Translations under genes and position numbers: made by a program | Assembly (NCBI GenBank): GCA_937908275.1 | Contig: CALERA010000463.1 | Span: 1 to 7,185 of the forward strand | Length of the DNA: 7,185 bases | Source of the DNA: an uncultured Desulfarculaceae bacterium | Lineage (GTDB): Bacteria > Desulfobacterota > Desulfarculia > Desulfarculales > Desulfarculaceae | Direction: 5' to 3' | Part shown: piece after piece, positions 1-6,033 of the stretch | Layout of the letters: every line of letters begins with the position of its first letter | Position numbering within the stretch: position 1 is the first letter of the stretch | Notes under the pieces: model-generated | Told to the model about the DNA's origin: nothing | Databases searched by the model: none | The model's input: only the letters and a program-made list of their open reading frames with translations

Positions 1-2
1 TC

Positions 3-53
3 GAGATCGACTGGCAGGGCGCGCAGCAGGTGCGCGAGTTGATGCCCCACGCC
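3..53 (+). pseudogene. gmk: Guanylate kinase internal fragment (both ends missing)
   Basis: Seventeen codons starting at base 3 read EIDWQGAQQVRELMPHA. From memory this matches the conserved internal stretch of guanylate kinase (E. coli Gmk has DIDWQGAQQIRQKMPHA, followed by RSIFILPPS). Gmk phosphorylates GMP to GDP in the cytoplasm. The match ends abruptly: the following codons in this frame (ATSPRTC) are unlike Gmk, and CheZ-like coding begins at once in another reading frame. The 5' part lies outside the window, if it exists. This is a fragment with no function of its own. It marks a junction, either an assembly misjoin at a contig end or a real breakpoint. I am fairly sure of the family and unsure of the cause. 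Confidence 0.7.
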
Positions 54-70
54 GCGACCTCTCCCAGGAC

Positions 71-1453
71 ATGTACCGCGAGGTGGGCCGCCTGGCCCGC
101 CGCCTGTCCATGTCCATCCGCGACGTGAAGCTGGAGCCCACCGGGGATTTCGACCTGGAGAACGCCGGCCAGCGCCTGGAGCAGGCCAAGGACCAGCTGG
201 AGAACGTGGTCAAGATGACCGAGCAGGCCACCCTGCGCATCATCGACCAGGGCGAGGCCATCCAGCAGGCGGCCGAGCAGGCGCGCGGCATCATGGAGCG
301 CATGAGCGTGGGCGCGCCCACCGGCGCCGGCGGAGAAGGCGAGGCCCTGAGCGACGCCCGCCAGGCCCTGGGCGAGGCCCTGCAGACCCTGGCCGGCTAT
401 CTCCAGGAGGCGAACCAGGAGCCCCTGCAGCCGGCCCTGGAAAAGGCCCAGGCCCTGTTGGCCCAGTTGGAGGCCGCCGGTCCGGCCGAGGCGGCCCCGG
501 CCCCGGCCGCGCCCGCCCCCGCCGCCCCGGCCAAGGCCAGCTACAGCTTCCCCCTGGACCTGGTCTTCCAGACCACCTACGAGCTTTGCACCAACGAAAC
601 GGTGAAAAAGCACATCAAGGCCATGTGGGACGCCGGGGCCAAGGCCTTTGACGCGGCCAAGATCGAGGAGGCCCTGAACCAACTGTCCCCCGAGAGCCCG
701 GACGAGGACAATTTCCTGAACCTGGACCTGAACGGGGTGCTCAAGGCCTTGTTCCAGGCCACCGGTCAGGAGAAGTTCCAGCAGGTGCTCAAGAAGATGG
801 CCTCCACCGTGGACCAGATCTTCCTGGAGCAGAACCTGCCCCTGGAGGCCATCCCCCAGGCCGCCGCCCCGGCCCCGGAGCCCGAGCCCGCCCCGGCCGC
901 CGCCGCGCCGGCCGACGGCGGCCTGGCGGTGGGTCCGGAGTTCCTGGCCCAGGTCAGCGCCCTGGTGGAGGAGATCCGCGCAGGGGCGGCCAGGCTAGCG
1001 CCGCCGTCCCTGCCGGTGGACCTGCAGACCCTGTGGGAGAAGGTCGAACAGGCCCAGGAGGCCCAGTCCGCCCTGAACGTGGTGGAGCCCGGGCTGGTGG
1101 ACGAGCTGGAGACCACCCTGGGGGTGATCTTCAACTCGGTCAACAGCATCATCGAGTCCTTGAGCTTCCAGGACCTCTCGGGCCAGACCATCTACCGCAT
1201 CGTGCGCCTGCTCACCGATTTCCAGGTCCAGCTCCTGGCCATGGTGGTCAGCTTCGGGTCCAAGATCAAGGCCAAGGAGACCAAGGCCGAGATCAGCCCC
1301 GAGGAGAGCGAGCGCATGGCCCAGGCCGAGGTGGACAAGGTCCTGGACACCCTGGGGGTCCACGAGGACGAGACCGCCTCCCAGGGGGTGGAGAGCCAGG
1401 CCAAGCTGGACCAGGACGCCATCAACGACATGCTGGCCAACATGGGCTTCTAG
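71..1453 (+). CDS. cheZ: CheZ-type CheY-P phosphatase, expanded, 5' end missing
   Basis: CheZ dephosphorylates CheY-P to reset flagellar switching in chemotaxis. Residues below count from the ATG at 71. Residues 1-75 match the CheZ N-terminal helix (YREVGRLARRL, then ENVVKMTEQATLRII, like VVQMTEQA in CheZ). The C-terminal part has FQDLSGQ at 366-372. D368 and Q372 have the same spacing as the catalytic D143 and Q147 of E. coli CheZ. The last residues (QDAINDMLANMGF) match the CheY-binding tail of E. coli CheZ (QVDDLLDSLGF). Between these lie an Ala/Pro-rich linker (about 136-156), an unrecognised mostly helical domain (157-263), and a second Ala/Pro linker (264-287). At 460 aa it is about twice the 214 aa of E. 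coli CheZ. CheZ-like sequence (RDLSQD) continues upstream in frame to about base 53, and no good ribosome site precedes ATG 71. The true start is therefore probably lost at the gmk junction. No other chemotaxis gene is in the window. Confidence 0.9.
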   Translation: MYREVGRLARRLSMSIRDVKLEPTGDFDLENAGQRLEQAKDQLENVVKMTEQATLRIIDQGEAIQQAAEQARGIMERMSVGAPTGAGGEGEALSDARQALGEALQTLAGYLQEANQEPLQPALEKAQALLAQLEAAGPAEAAPAPAAPAPAAPAKASYSFPLDLVFQTTYELCTNETVKKHIKAMWDAGAKAFDAAKIEEALNQLSPESPDEDNFLNLDLNGVLKALFQATGQEKFQQVLKKMASTVDQIFLEQNLPLEAIPQAAAPAPEPEPAPAAAAPADGGLAVGPEFLAQVSALVEEIRAGAARLAPPSLPVDLQTLWEKVEQAQEAQSALNVVEPGLVDELETTLGVIFNSVNSIIESLSFQDLSGQTIYRIVRLLTDFQVQLLAMVVSFGSKIKAKETKAEISPEESERMAQAEVDKVLDTLGVHEDETASQGVESQAKLDQDAINDMLANMGF

Positions 1454-1552
1454 GCCACCGCCGGGCGGCGGCGGCAAGACGCGCGCTGGTGGCGGCCGCG
1501 AGAAGGCCGGGATGCGGGTCCGGGCGGGAAGCCTTAAGGGTGGGGGATCGGC

Positions 1553-2086
1553 TCAGGCGTTGGCGGAGGGGCCGGAGCCCTGGTCCCAGGAGAGCAGGTT
1601 GCGCCCCGGACCGTCCAGCCAGGCCTCTTCCAGGCTGAAGTAATCGTAGAGATAGGCCGGCATCTGGGTGACGATGGAGAACTCCCCGCCCTCCACCACG
1701 TAGACGTAGGGCTGGCCCCAGGGGTTGACCAGGAAGGTCTGGCTCAGGCCGGCCTCGTGGAGCGTCTCGGGCAAGCGTCCGTGACGATTGGCGAAATCCT
1801 GCACCAACTCCCGGATGATGGTGATCTGGCGCAGGGCCAGGGCCTCGCGCTGGAGACAGACCCGCTTCAGGGCCAGGCTGCCGCTGTAGCGCACGGCCAC
1901 CACCAGGCCCAACAGGCTGATCCCGGTCAGGAAGATCCCCAACTGCCACATCAGCACCGCCGCCCCCGGCCCCAGGCCCCAGCTCAGGGCCGGTCCGGCC
2001 AGGGCGCTGCCGGCGGAGATGACCCCCACTCCGCCCAGCACGGCCGCCAAGGGCTTTCGGCGTCGCCAGGGATGGGGGTGGAGCAT
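1553..2086 (-). CDS. Two-helix membrane protein with GspG pseudopilin-like C-terminal domain
   Basis: A 177-aa protein I cannot name. The N-terminus is basic (WRRRKP, residues 7-12), followed by two hydrophobic segments at about 13-34 and 42-66. A long helix (about 70-102) leads into GRLPETL (103-109) and NPWGQPY (121-127), then a short beta-rich stretch (YVYVVEGGEFSIVTQ). The order helix, G-x-LP, NPWG-x-PY, beta strands is what the soluble part of type II secretion major pseudopilins (GspG/T2SSG family) looks like. No prepilin peptidase site (G-FTLIE) precedes it, and the anchor is two-spanning rather than one, so it is unlikely to be a real pseudopilin. The start is supported by GGAGGT at 2091-2096, only 4 bases from the ATG. 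It converges with cheZ across a 99-bp gap. Function unknown; a lone envelope protein is the most I would say. Confidence 0.75.
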   Translation of the reverse strand: MLHPHPWRRRKPLAAVLGGVGVISAGSALAGPALSWGLGPGAAVLMWQLGIFLTGISLLGLVVAVRYSGSLALKRVCLQREALALRQITIIRELVQDFANRHGRLPETLHEAGLSQTFLVNPWGQPYVYVVEGGEFSIVTQMPAYLYDYFSLEEAWLDGPGRNLLSWDQGSGPSANA

Positions 2087-2107
2087 GCTGACCTCCGGCA
2101 GGAGTTG

Positions 2108-2159
2108 GGCGGCGGCTGAAGTACCGCCATATACTAGAATTATTTACACAGCCGCCGCC
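2108..2159. repeat. 11-bp perfect inverted repeat around an AT-rich spacer
   Basis: GGCGGCGGCTG (2108-2118) is matched by CAGCCGCCGCC (2149-2159), with a 30-base spacer of unusually high A+T for this window. It sits 22 bases upstream of the start codon at 2086. The spacer probably holds the - strand promoter; TAAATAAT and TAGTAT on that strand are weak -10 candidates. The arms could be an operator or form a stem in the 5' leader. GGC triplet runs are common in such DNA, so chance is possible. Confidence 0.45.
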
Positions 2160-2191
2160 ACTTGGCCAATGACAAAATGAAGGAGTCTCCC

Positions 2192-2217
2192 CAGGGGCGG
2201 GAAATAGTCCGCCCCTG
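2192..2217. other. Hairpin, 9-bp perfect stem
   Basis: CAGGGGCGG (2192-2200) pairs perfectly with CCGCCCCTG (2209-2217) around an 8-base loop. There is no immediate T-run on either strand, so it does not look like a standard intrinsic terminator. It lies just past the terminator of the 103-aa protein gene and upstream of the pseudopilin-like gene. It may be a second, back-up stop for - strand transcription or a leader structure. Confidence 0.4.
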
Positions 2218-2237
2218 CGGCCGGCGGGCGGGGGAAT

Positions 2238-2267
2238 AAAAAAACGCGGGCGCTGTCCGCGCCCGCG
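2238..2267 (-). terminator. Intrinsic (Rho-independent) terminator
   Basis: Read on the - strand, CGCGGGCGC (2267-2259) and GCGCCCGCG (2253-2245) form a perfect 9-bp GC stem with a 5-base loop. It is followed directly by seven T residues (2244-2238). It lies about 40 bases past the stop of the 103-aa membrane protein gene (2308-2619). It should end that transcript and separate it from the pseudopilin-like gene downstream on the same strand. Confidence 0.9.
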
Positions 2268-2307
2268 CGTGCGCCGCACCCAACGGCGCTGGCTCGCTTC
2301 ACGTGGT

Positions 2308-2619
2308 CTACTCCGGCTTGTTCTCGGCTTCGGTCTGCTCGGTCTCCATGGCCGCCAGCTTGGCCTTCAGCTCCTCCACCTCGCGCTTGTAGCGGTCGGC
2401 TTCCTCGTTGCTGGGGGCGAAGGGCTCCCGCGCGGCCTCCATCTCGGCCCGGCGCTTGTCCTTCAGCTCCTCGGAGCCCAGGTAGGCGGCCAGCGCGCCG
2501 GCCAGGATCAGCACCGGCGGGAGGGCGCCCTTGAGCAGCCAGATGAACTCGTCCCACCAGCCGAACAGGCCGATGAGCCCCAGGAGCAACGCGGCCAACC
2601 CACCGATCAGAGCCACCAT
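2308..2619 (-). CDS. Small two-helix membrane protein with coiled-coil tail
   Basis: A 103-aa protein of unknown function. Residues 2-20 are hydrophobic and glycine-rich (GGLAALLLGLIGLFG), followed by a WWDEFIWLLKG turn (21-31). A second membrane segment lies at about 32-48. A highly charged tail follows, in which residues 72-97 (EEADRYKREVEELKAKL) have coiled-coil spacing. The two-helix hairpin with a Trp-rich loop recalls the small MamI-type membrane proteins in general layout, but this is weak memory-based resemblance, and no magnetosome gene is nearby. The ATG has a strong ribosome site (GGAGGT, 2625-2630, 5 bases away), and the gene ends in a clear terminator, so it is very likely expressed. 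It appears to be its own transcription unit. Confidence 0.8.
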   Translation of the reverse strand: MVALIGGLAALLLGLIGLFGWWDEFIWLLKGALPPVLILAGALAAYLGSEELKDKRRAEMEAAREPFAPSNEEADRYKREVEELKAKLAAMETEQTEAENKPE

Positions 2620-2697
2620 CGGAAACCTCCTTGCCGAAAATCGATTGTCGCGCGGGGGCCGGGGAGGACCGCCCGCGGCTGGATTTCGTTAGCACGC

Positions 2698-2733
2698 TTT
2701 ATAGAATTAGCATCGCCGGCCGAGATCGGTCAA
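2698..2733 (-). promoter_or_regulatory. Possible promoter region for the 103-aa protein gene
   Basis: On the - strand a TTGACC box (2733-2728) and a good -10-like TATAAA (2703-2698) lie upstream of the small gene. They are 24 bases apart, too far for one standard sigma-70 promoter. If TATAAA is the -10 box, its own -35 is poor; if TTGACC is the -35 box, the -10 at normal spacing is weak. The A+T-rich patch at 2691-2710 stands out from its surroundings, which is the main reason to list it. Confidence 0.3.
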
Positions 2734-2783
2734 GCTTTTAGGCCATATCTCCCCGGCCCGGCGGTCGATCCACCGTGCGCGGG

Positions 2784-3248
2784 TCACTTGCGCCAGGCCC
2801 CGTAGACCCGCTGGTCGCTGGCCCCCAGGTCCAGCAGCAACTGGCGGAAGGCCTCGGGCCGGGGCACCCCGAAGAGCTTCACCTCCGGGTGCTCCGATCC
2901 CTCCAGGTACAGGTGTACGTGGGCCACTCCCAGCAGGCGCTGGCTGGCCCCCCGGCGCAGGTCGATGCGCCGGATGGCGGCGATGGGCGCGGTCTTGACC
3001 TGGCGGCTGGGCAGGGTCAGCTCGGCGGTCACGGTCTCGGCGTCCACCCGATAGCGGCAACCCAGGCGCTTGACCAGGATGAAGACCAGGAACAGGCTGG
3101 CCAGGAGCTGGCCCAGGGCCGGGGAGATCATGGCCTCGGGGTTCAGGAGCGGCCCCAGCAGGAACACCAGCAGGCCGAAGAAATAGACCGCGAAGGCCTT
3201 CCAGGCCGGACGGAAGTCGCTGAAGTATTCCAGGTCCTGCTGGCTCAT
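2784..3248 (-). CDS. Membrane protein with bacterial PH (YdbS/DUF304-like) domain
   Basis: A 154-aa protein with two membrane segments (about 14-35 and 41-62) followed by a cytoplasmic domain. This begins CRYRVDAETVTAEL (64-77) and continues with PIAAIRRIDLRRG and QRLLGVAHVHLYLEG (88-117). It ends with the LFGVPRPEAFRQLLLDL segment (125-141). The I-x-x-I-x-x-R-x-G then x-R-LLG-x-x-x-V-x-x-Y pattern is typical of bacterial PH domains of the YdbS/DUF304 group, whose biochemical role is mostly unknown. I chose the ATG at 3248 because GAGG lies 7 bases upstream. An in-frame ATG at 3332 would add 28 Pro/Gly-rich residues that do not look like family sequence and would overlap the likely promoter. 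The gene is divergent from amrS. Confidence 0.82.
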   Translation of the reverse strand: MSQQDLEYFSDFRPAWKAFAVYFFGLLVFLLGPLLNPEAMISPALGQLLASLFLVFILVKRLGCRYRVDAETVTAELTLPSRQVKTAPIAAIRRIDLRRGASQRLLGVAHVHLYLEGSEHPEVKLFGVPRPEAFRQLLLDLGASDQRVYGAWRK

Positions 3249-3303
3249 GGCTGCGCCTCGCTCCCTTTGGCTGGGTTTGGCCGGCCCCGGCGGGCCCAGG
3301 GCC

Positions 3304-3332
3304 AACTTATCCGCTGGCGGGGGTCCGGTCAA
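3304..3332 (-). promoter_or_regulatory. Candidate sigma-70 promoter for the PH-domain gene
   Basis: On the - strand, TTGACC (3332-3327, 5 of 6 to consensus) is followed after 17 bases by TAAGTT (3309-3304, 3 of 6). It lies about 55 bases from the ATG at 3248. The weak -10 keeps confidence modest. It is back to back with the amrS promoter. Confidence 0.4.
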
Positions 3333-3360
3333 GCCCGGGACGCCGCCGCGCGGCTTGACC
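3327..3360. repeat. 9-bp perfect inverted repeat covering both divergent -35 boxes
   Basis: GGTCAAGCC (3327-3335) and GGCTTGACC (3352-3360) are perfect reverse complements with a 16-base spacer. Each arm contains the TTGACC that I propose as the -35 box of one of the two divergent promoters. It may simply reflect two similar promoters placed back to back, or it may be a dimeric operator controlling both the PH-domain gene and amrS-radC-pyrF. Confidence 0.5.
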
Positions 3361-3384
3361 CCCTGGCCCGGCCTGACCTATGCT
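3355..3384 (+). promoter_or_regulatory. Candidate sigma-70 promoter for amrS-radC-pyrF
   Basis: TTGACC (3355-3360, 5 of 6 to TTGACA) is followed after 18 bases by TATGCT (3379-3384, 4 of 6 to TATAAT). Transcription would begin near 3391, giving a leader of about 30 bases before the ATG at 3423. It is the best-spaced promoter candidate in the window. Confidence 0.5.
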
Positions 3385-3422
3385 TGCCGGTAGCGACTCC
3401 GCTTGCCAGATGGAGGCCAGGC

Positions 3423-4463
3423 ATGCGCGAAGCCATGCTTTACGACAAGTTGGATCAGGGGCGGGTGGCCTGCCGGCTCTGCGCCCACGGCTGCCGGATC
3501 AAGCCCGAGGGCCGGGGCATCTGCCAGGTGCGGGTCAACCAGGACGGCGTGCTCCAAACCCTGGTCTGGGGCAAGCCCATCGCCGGCAACCCGGACCCCA
3601 TCGAGAAGAAGCCGCTCTTCCATTTCCTGCCCGGCAGCCGCTCCTATTCCATCGCCACCGTGGGCTGCAACTTCCAGTGCGCCTTTTGCCAGAACTGGGA
3701 CATCAGCCAGTTCCCCCGCCAGGCCGGGCGCGAGGTCATCCCCGGCGGCGGACCGGGGGGCGAGTTGGTCGAGCCCCGGCAGATCGTGGCCGCGGCCCGC
3801 GGCCAGGCCTGCGCCTCCATCAGCTACACCTACACCGAGCCCACGATCTATTTCGAATACGCCTTTGATTGCATGCAATTGGCCGTGGAACAAGGGCTGC
3901 GCAACGTCTTTGTCAGCAACGGCTATGAGTCGGCGGACTGCGTGGCGGCCTGCCAGGGGCTCCTGCACGCGGCCAACATCGACCTCAAGGCCTTCCGCGA
4001 CGGCTTCTACCGCCAGGAGTGCAAGGCCCGGCTGCAACCGGTGCTGGACACCCTGGCGGCCATGCGCGCGGCCGGGATCTGGCTGGAGGTGACCACCCTG
4101 CTCATCCCGGGCAAGAACGACGATCCCGAGGAGTTGAAGGACCTGGCCGAGTTCCTGGTCCGCGAGCTTTCGCCCGACACCCCCTGGCACGTCAGCGCCT
4201 ACACCCCGCGCTACAAGTACGAACGGTCCGGCCCGCCCCCCACCCCGGTTAAGAGCCTGGAGAAGGCGGTGGAGATCGGGCGCAAGGCCGGCCTGCGCTT
4301 TGTCTACGCCGGCAACGCGCCGGGGCACAACTCCGAGTCCACCGCCTGCCCCTCCTGCGGGCGGATCGTGGTGGGCCGGCGGGGCTATCGGGTCACCGGC
4401 CTGGACCTGAACAACGGGGCCTGCCCCTCCTGCAACATGCCCATCCCCGGCATCTGGGCCTGA
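3423..4463 (+). CDS. amrS: AmmeMemoRadiSam system radical SAM enzyme
   Basis: A 346-aa radical SAM enzyme. The family is named for its genomic link with AMMECR1 and Memo proteins; I know of no firm substrate. C82-x3-C86-x2-C89 (GCNFQCAFCQNW) binds the 4Fe-4S cluster that cleaves S-adenosylmethionine. The N-terminus has a family cysteine set (C17, C20, C24, C34: VACRLCAHGCRI, GRGICQVR). SYTYTEPTIYFEY, NIDLKAF and LLIPGKND are typical internal blocks. The C-terminus has a two-CxxC, zinc-ribbon-like end (C309/C312 and C334/C337, finishing MPIPGIW) that marks this subfamily and separates it from pyruvate formate-lyase activating enzymes. All key residues are present. The ATG has GGAGG (3412-3416) 6 bases upstream. 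It is the first gene of a likely operon with radC and pyrF. No AMMECR1 or Memo gene is in the window. Confidence 0.92.
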   Translation: MREAMLYDKLDQGRVACRLCAHGCRIKPEGRGICQVRVNQDGVLQTLVWGKPIAGNPDPIEKKPLFHFLPGSRSYSIATVGCNFQCAFCQNWDISQFPRQAGREVIPGGGPGGELVEPRQIVAAARGQACASISYTYTEPTIYFEYAFDCMQLAVEQGLRNVFVSNGYESADCVAACQGLLHAANIDLKAFRDGFYRQECKARLQPVLDTLAAMRAAGIWLEVTTLLIPGKNDDPEELKDLAEFLVRELSPDTPWHVSAYTPRYKYERSGPPPTPVKSLEKAVEIGRKAGLRFVYAGNAPGHNSESTACPSCGRIVVGRRGYRVTGLDLNNGACPSCNMPIPGIWA

Positions 4464-4476
4464 GGCGCGACTCCCC

Positions 4477-5217
4477 TTGGCCGCCCCCACCCCGCCCGAG
4501 CCCGCCCCGGAGCATCCCGGCCAGGGCCACCGCGCCCGGCTGCGCGAGAAGTTCCTGCGCCATGGCCTGGTCAAGTTCACCGACGACGAGGTGCTGGAGC
4601 TGCTCTTGACCCTGGCCACCCCCCGGCGGGACTGCAAGCAGCAGGCCCGGGCCTTGCTCAAGCAATTCGGCTCCCTGCGCGGGGTGCTGGAGGCCGGGGA
4701 CCAGGAGCTGGCCCGGGTGGAGGGCATCGGCCCCAAGAACATCCTGGGCCTGAAGCTGATCCCGGCCGTGGCCGGCCGCTACCTGGAGGACCGCCTGCTG
4801 GCCGGGGGCGAGCTCTGCGACGCGGCCGGGGCCGGGGAGTACCTGCGCCTGACCATGGGCCCCCTGGAGCGGGAGACCTTCCGGGTGCTGCTCCTGGACC
4901 AGGCCCGGCGGGCCACCCGGGCCGAGGACATGTTCAGCGGCACCCTGGGCGAGACCGCGGTCTACCCCCGGGAGGTGGTGGCCCGGGCCCTGGCCCAGGG
5001 CGCGGCGGGCATCATCTGCGCCCACAATCATCCCAGCGGCGAGCTGCGCCCCAGCCGGGCCGACCTGGAGTTGACCCGGCGGTTATACTATGCCTGCCGC
5101 GCGGTGGGCCTGGAGTTCATCGACCATGTCATCGTGGGGCGCCAGGCGGTGCTCAGCCTGGCCGGTCAGGATTTCTGGCGGGAAATGCAAAGTGAATACG
5201 CGGCCATGGGGTTGTAG
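4477..5217 (+). CDS. radC: RadC family protein (JAB/MPN domain)
   Basis: A 246-aa protein of the RadC/UPF0758 family at its usual length. The N-terminal half (about 18-95) has HRARLREKFLRHG, an ELLLTLATPRRD block and a helix-hairpin-helix motif (RVEGIGPKNILGLKL) of the DNA-binding kind. The C-terminal half is a JAB/MPN metal-binding domain with the HxHPSG-x7-D signature: H183 and H185 in AHNHPSG, and D196 after RPSRA. This would hold a zinc ion, as in JAMM proteases. The family's function is unsettled: the early DNA-repair assignment in E. coli was withdrawn, and relatives occur on mobile elements. The start is TTG at 4477, 13 bases after the amrS stop. It has only a distant GAGG (4462-4465) that overlaps that stop, so translation may be coupled to amrS. 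No better in-frame start is available before the conserved sequence. Confidence 0.92.
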   Translation: MAAPTPPEPAPEHPGQGHRARLREKFLRHGLVKFTDDEVLELLLTLATPRRDCKQQARALLKQFGSLRGVLEAGDQELARVEGIGPKNILGLKLIPAVAGRYLEDRLLAGGELCDAAGAGEYLRLTMGPLERETFRVLLLDQARRATRAEDMFSGTLGETAVYPREVVARALAQGAAGIICAHNHPSGELRPSRADLELTRRLYYACRAVGLEFIDHVIVGRQAVLSLAGQDFWREMQSEYAAMGL

Positions 5218-5268
5218 CGCCCCGGCAGGCGATCCCAGGACCGAGGCGGGTTGGCCCGAGAAAGCGGC

Positions 5269-5991
5269 ATGAGGAAAATGGACGCGCGCGAGAGACTGAT
5301 CTTCGCCCTGGACGTGGACGGGGCCCAGGAGGCCGAGGACCTGGTGCGGCTTCTGGCCGGCGAGGTGGGGGTGTTCAAGGTGGGCCTGGAGCTCTTCGTG
5401 GCCGAGGGGCCGGCGGTGCTGGACCGCCTGCGGCGAGCCGGGGCGCGGGCCATCTTCCTGGACCTGAAGCTGCACGACATCCCGGCCACCATGCGGGCCT
5501 CGTCCAAGGCCGCCGCCGCCCATGGGGTGGAGCTGATGACCTGCCACGCCGACCAGGCCGGCATCTTCAGCGGCCTGGACCTGGGGCGCACCCGGCTGCT
5601 GGGGGTGACGGTGCTGACCAGCCTGGGGCCCGAGGACCTGGCCGCCATGGGCTATCCCCAAGAGCTGCGCGACCCCCGGGCCCTGGTCCTGCGCCGGGCC
5701 GGCCTGGCCCTGGCCGCCGGCTGCCAGGGCGTGGTCTGCTCCGGCCAGGAGGCGGCGGCGGTGCGCGCGGCCCTGGGGCCGCAGGCCCTGGTGGTCTGCC
5801 CCGGCATCCGCCCGGCGGACAAGCTGGGCACCGGGGCCGACGACCAGAAGCGCATCGTCACCCCGGAGATGGCCCTGGCCGCCGGGGCCAGCCACATCGT
5901 GGTGGGCCGGCCCATCCGCCAGGCCAACGATCCCCTGCTGGCGGCGCGGGAGGTGGTGGAGGGCATCCGCCGGGGGCTGGCCTCGGCCTAG
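5269..5991 (+). CDS. pyrF: Orotidine 5'-phosphate decarboxylase
   Basis: Converts orotidine 5'-monophosphate to UMP, the last step of de novo pyrimidine synthesis, in the cytoplasm as a TIM-barrel dimer. With the ATG at 5269 it is 240 aa, normal for the bacterial short form. Signature parts are FALDVD (12-17), FKVGLELF (36-43, K37), the catalytic block DLKLHDIPATM (65-75; D65, K67, D70), VTVLTSL, the phosphate-binding PGIRP (178-182), and GRPI (213-216) near the end. The start is uncertain. TTG 5251 has GAGG 4 bases upstream, ATG 5269 has little, and ATG 5278 has an overlapping AGGA very close. All three lie before the first conserved residues, so function is unaffected. It follows radC by 51 bases on the same strand and probably shares its transcript. 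No hairpin with a T-run follows the stop. Confidence 0.95.
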   Translation: MRKMDARERLIFALDVDGAQEAEDLVRLLAGEVGVFKVGLELFVAEGPAVLDRLRRAGARAIFLDLKLHDIPATMRASSKAAAAHGVELMTCHADQAGIFSGLDLGRTRLLGVTVLTSLGPEDLAAMGYPQELRDPRALVLRRAGLALAAGCQGVVCSGQEAAAVRAALGPQALVVCPGIRPADKLGTGADDQKRIVTPEMALAAGASHIVVGRPIRQANDPLLAAREVVEGIRRGLASA

Positions 5992-6033
5992 GGTTTTGTT
6001 GACACGGCCAGCAGGACCTGGTGTGCTTCCGGA

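Noticed and set aside
995..1477. Long - strand open frames opposite cheZ (also 577-762, 766-1191 and 1192-1443).
   Set aside because: Their sequences are low-complexity (repeated GLG, QGV and similar) and lie opposite an unambiguous CheZ frame. They are shadows.
1454..1497. GC-rich short inverted repeats after the cheZ stop as a terminator.
   Set aside because: The stems are only 5-6 bp, there is no T-run, and GCC/GGC runs pair with each other easily by chance in this composition.
3249..3332. A longer N-terminus for the PH-domain protein, starting at 3332.
   Set aside because: The extra residues are Pro/Gly-rich with no family features, and this start overlaps the likely promoter. The ATG at 3248 has a GAGG at a suitable distance.
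2775..3422. An in-frame upstream extension of amrS of 216 codons.
   Set aside because: It runs antisense to the PH-domain gene. The ATG at 3423 has a good ribosome site and begins the family sequence, so the extension is an open-frame artefact of high GC.
5999..6027. A perfect TTGACA just after pyrF as a possible promoter.
   Set aside because: The -10 at correct spacing (TGTGCT) is poor, and no gene follows on the + strand.
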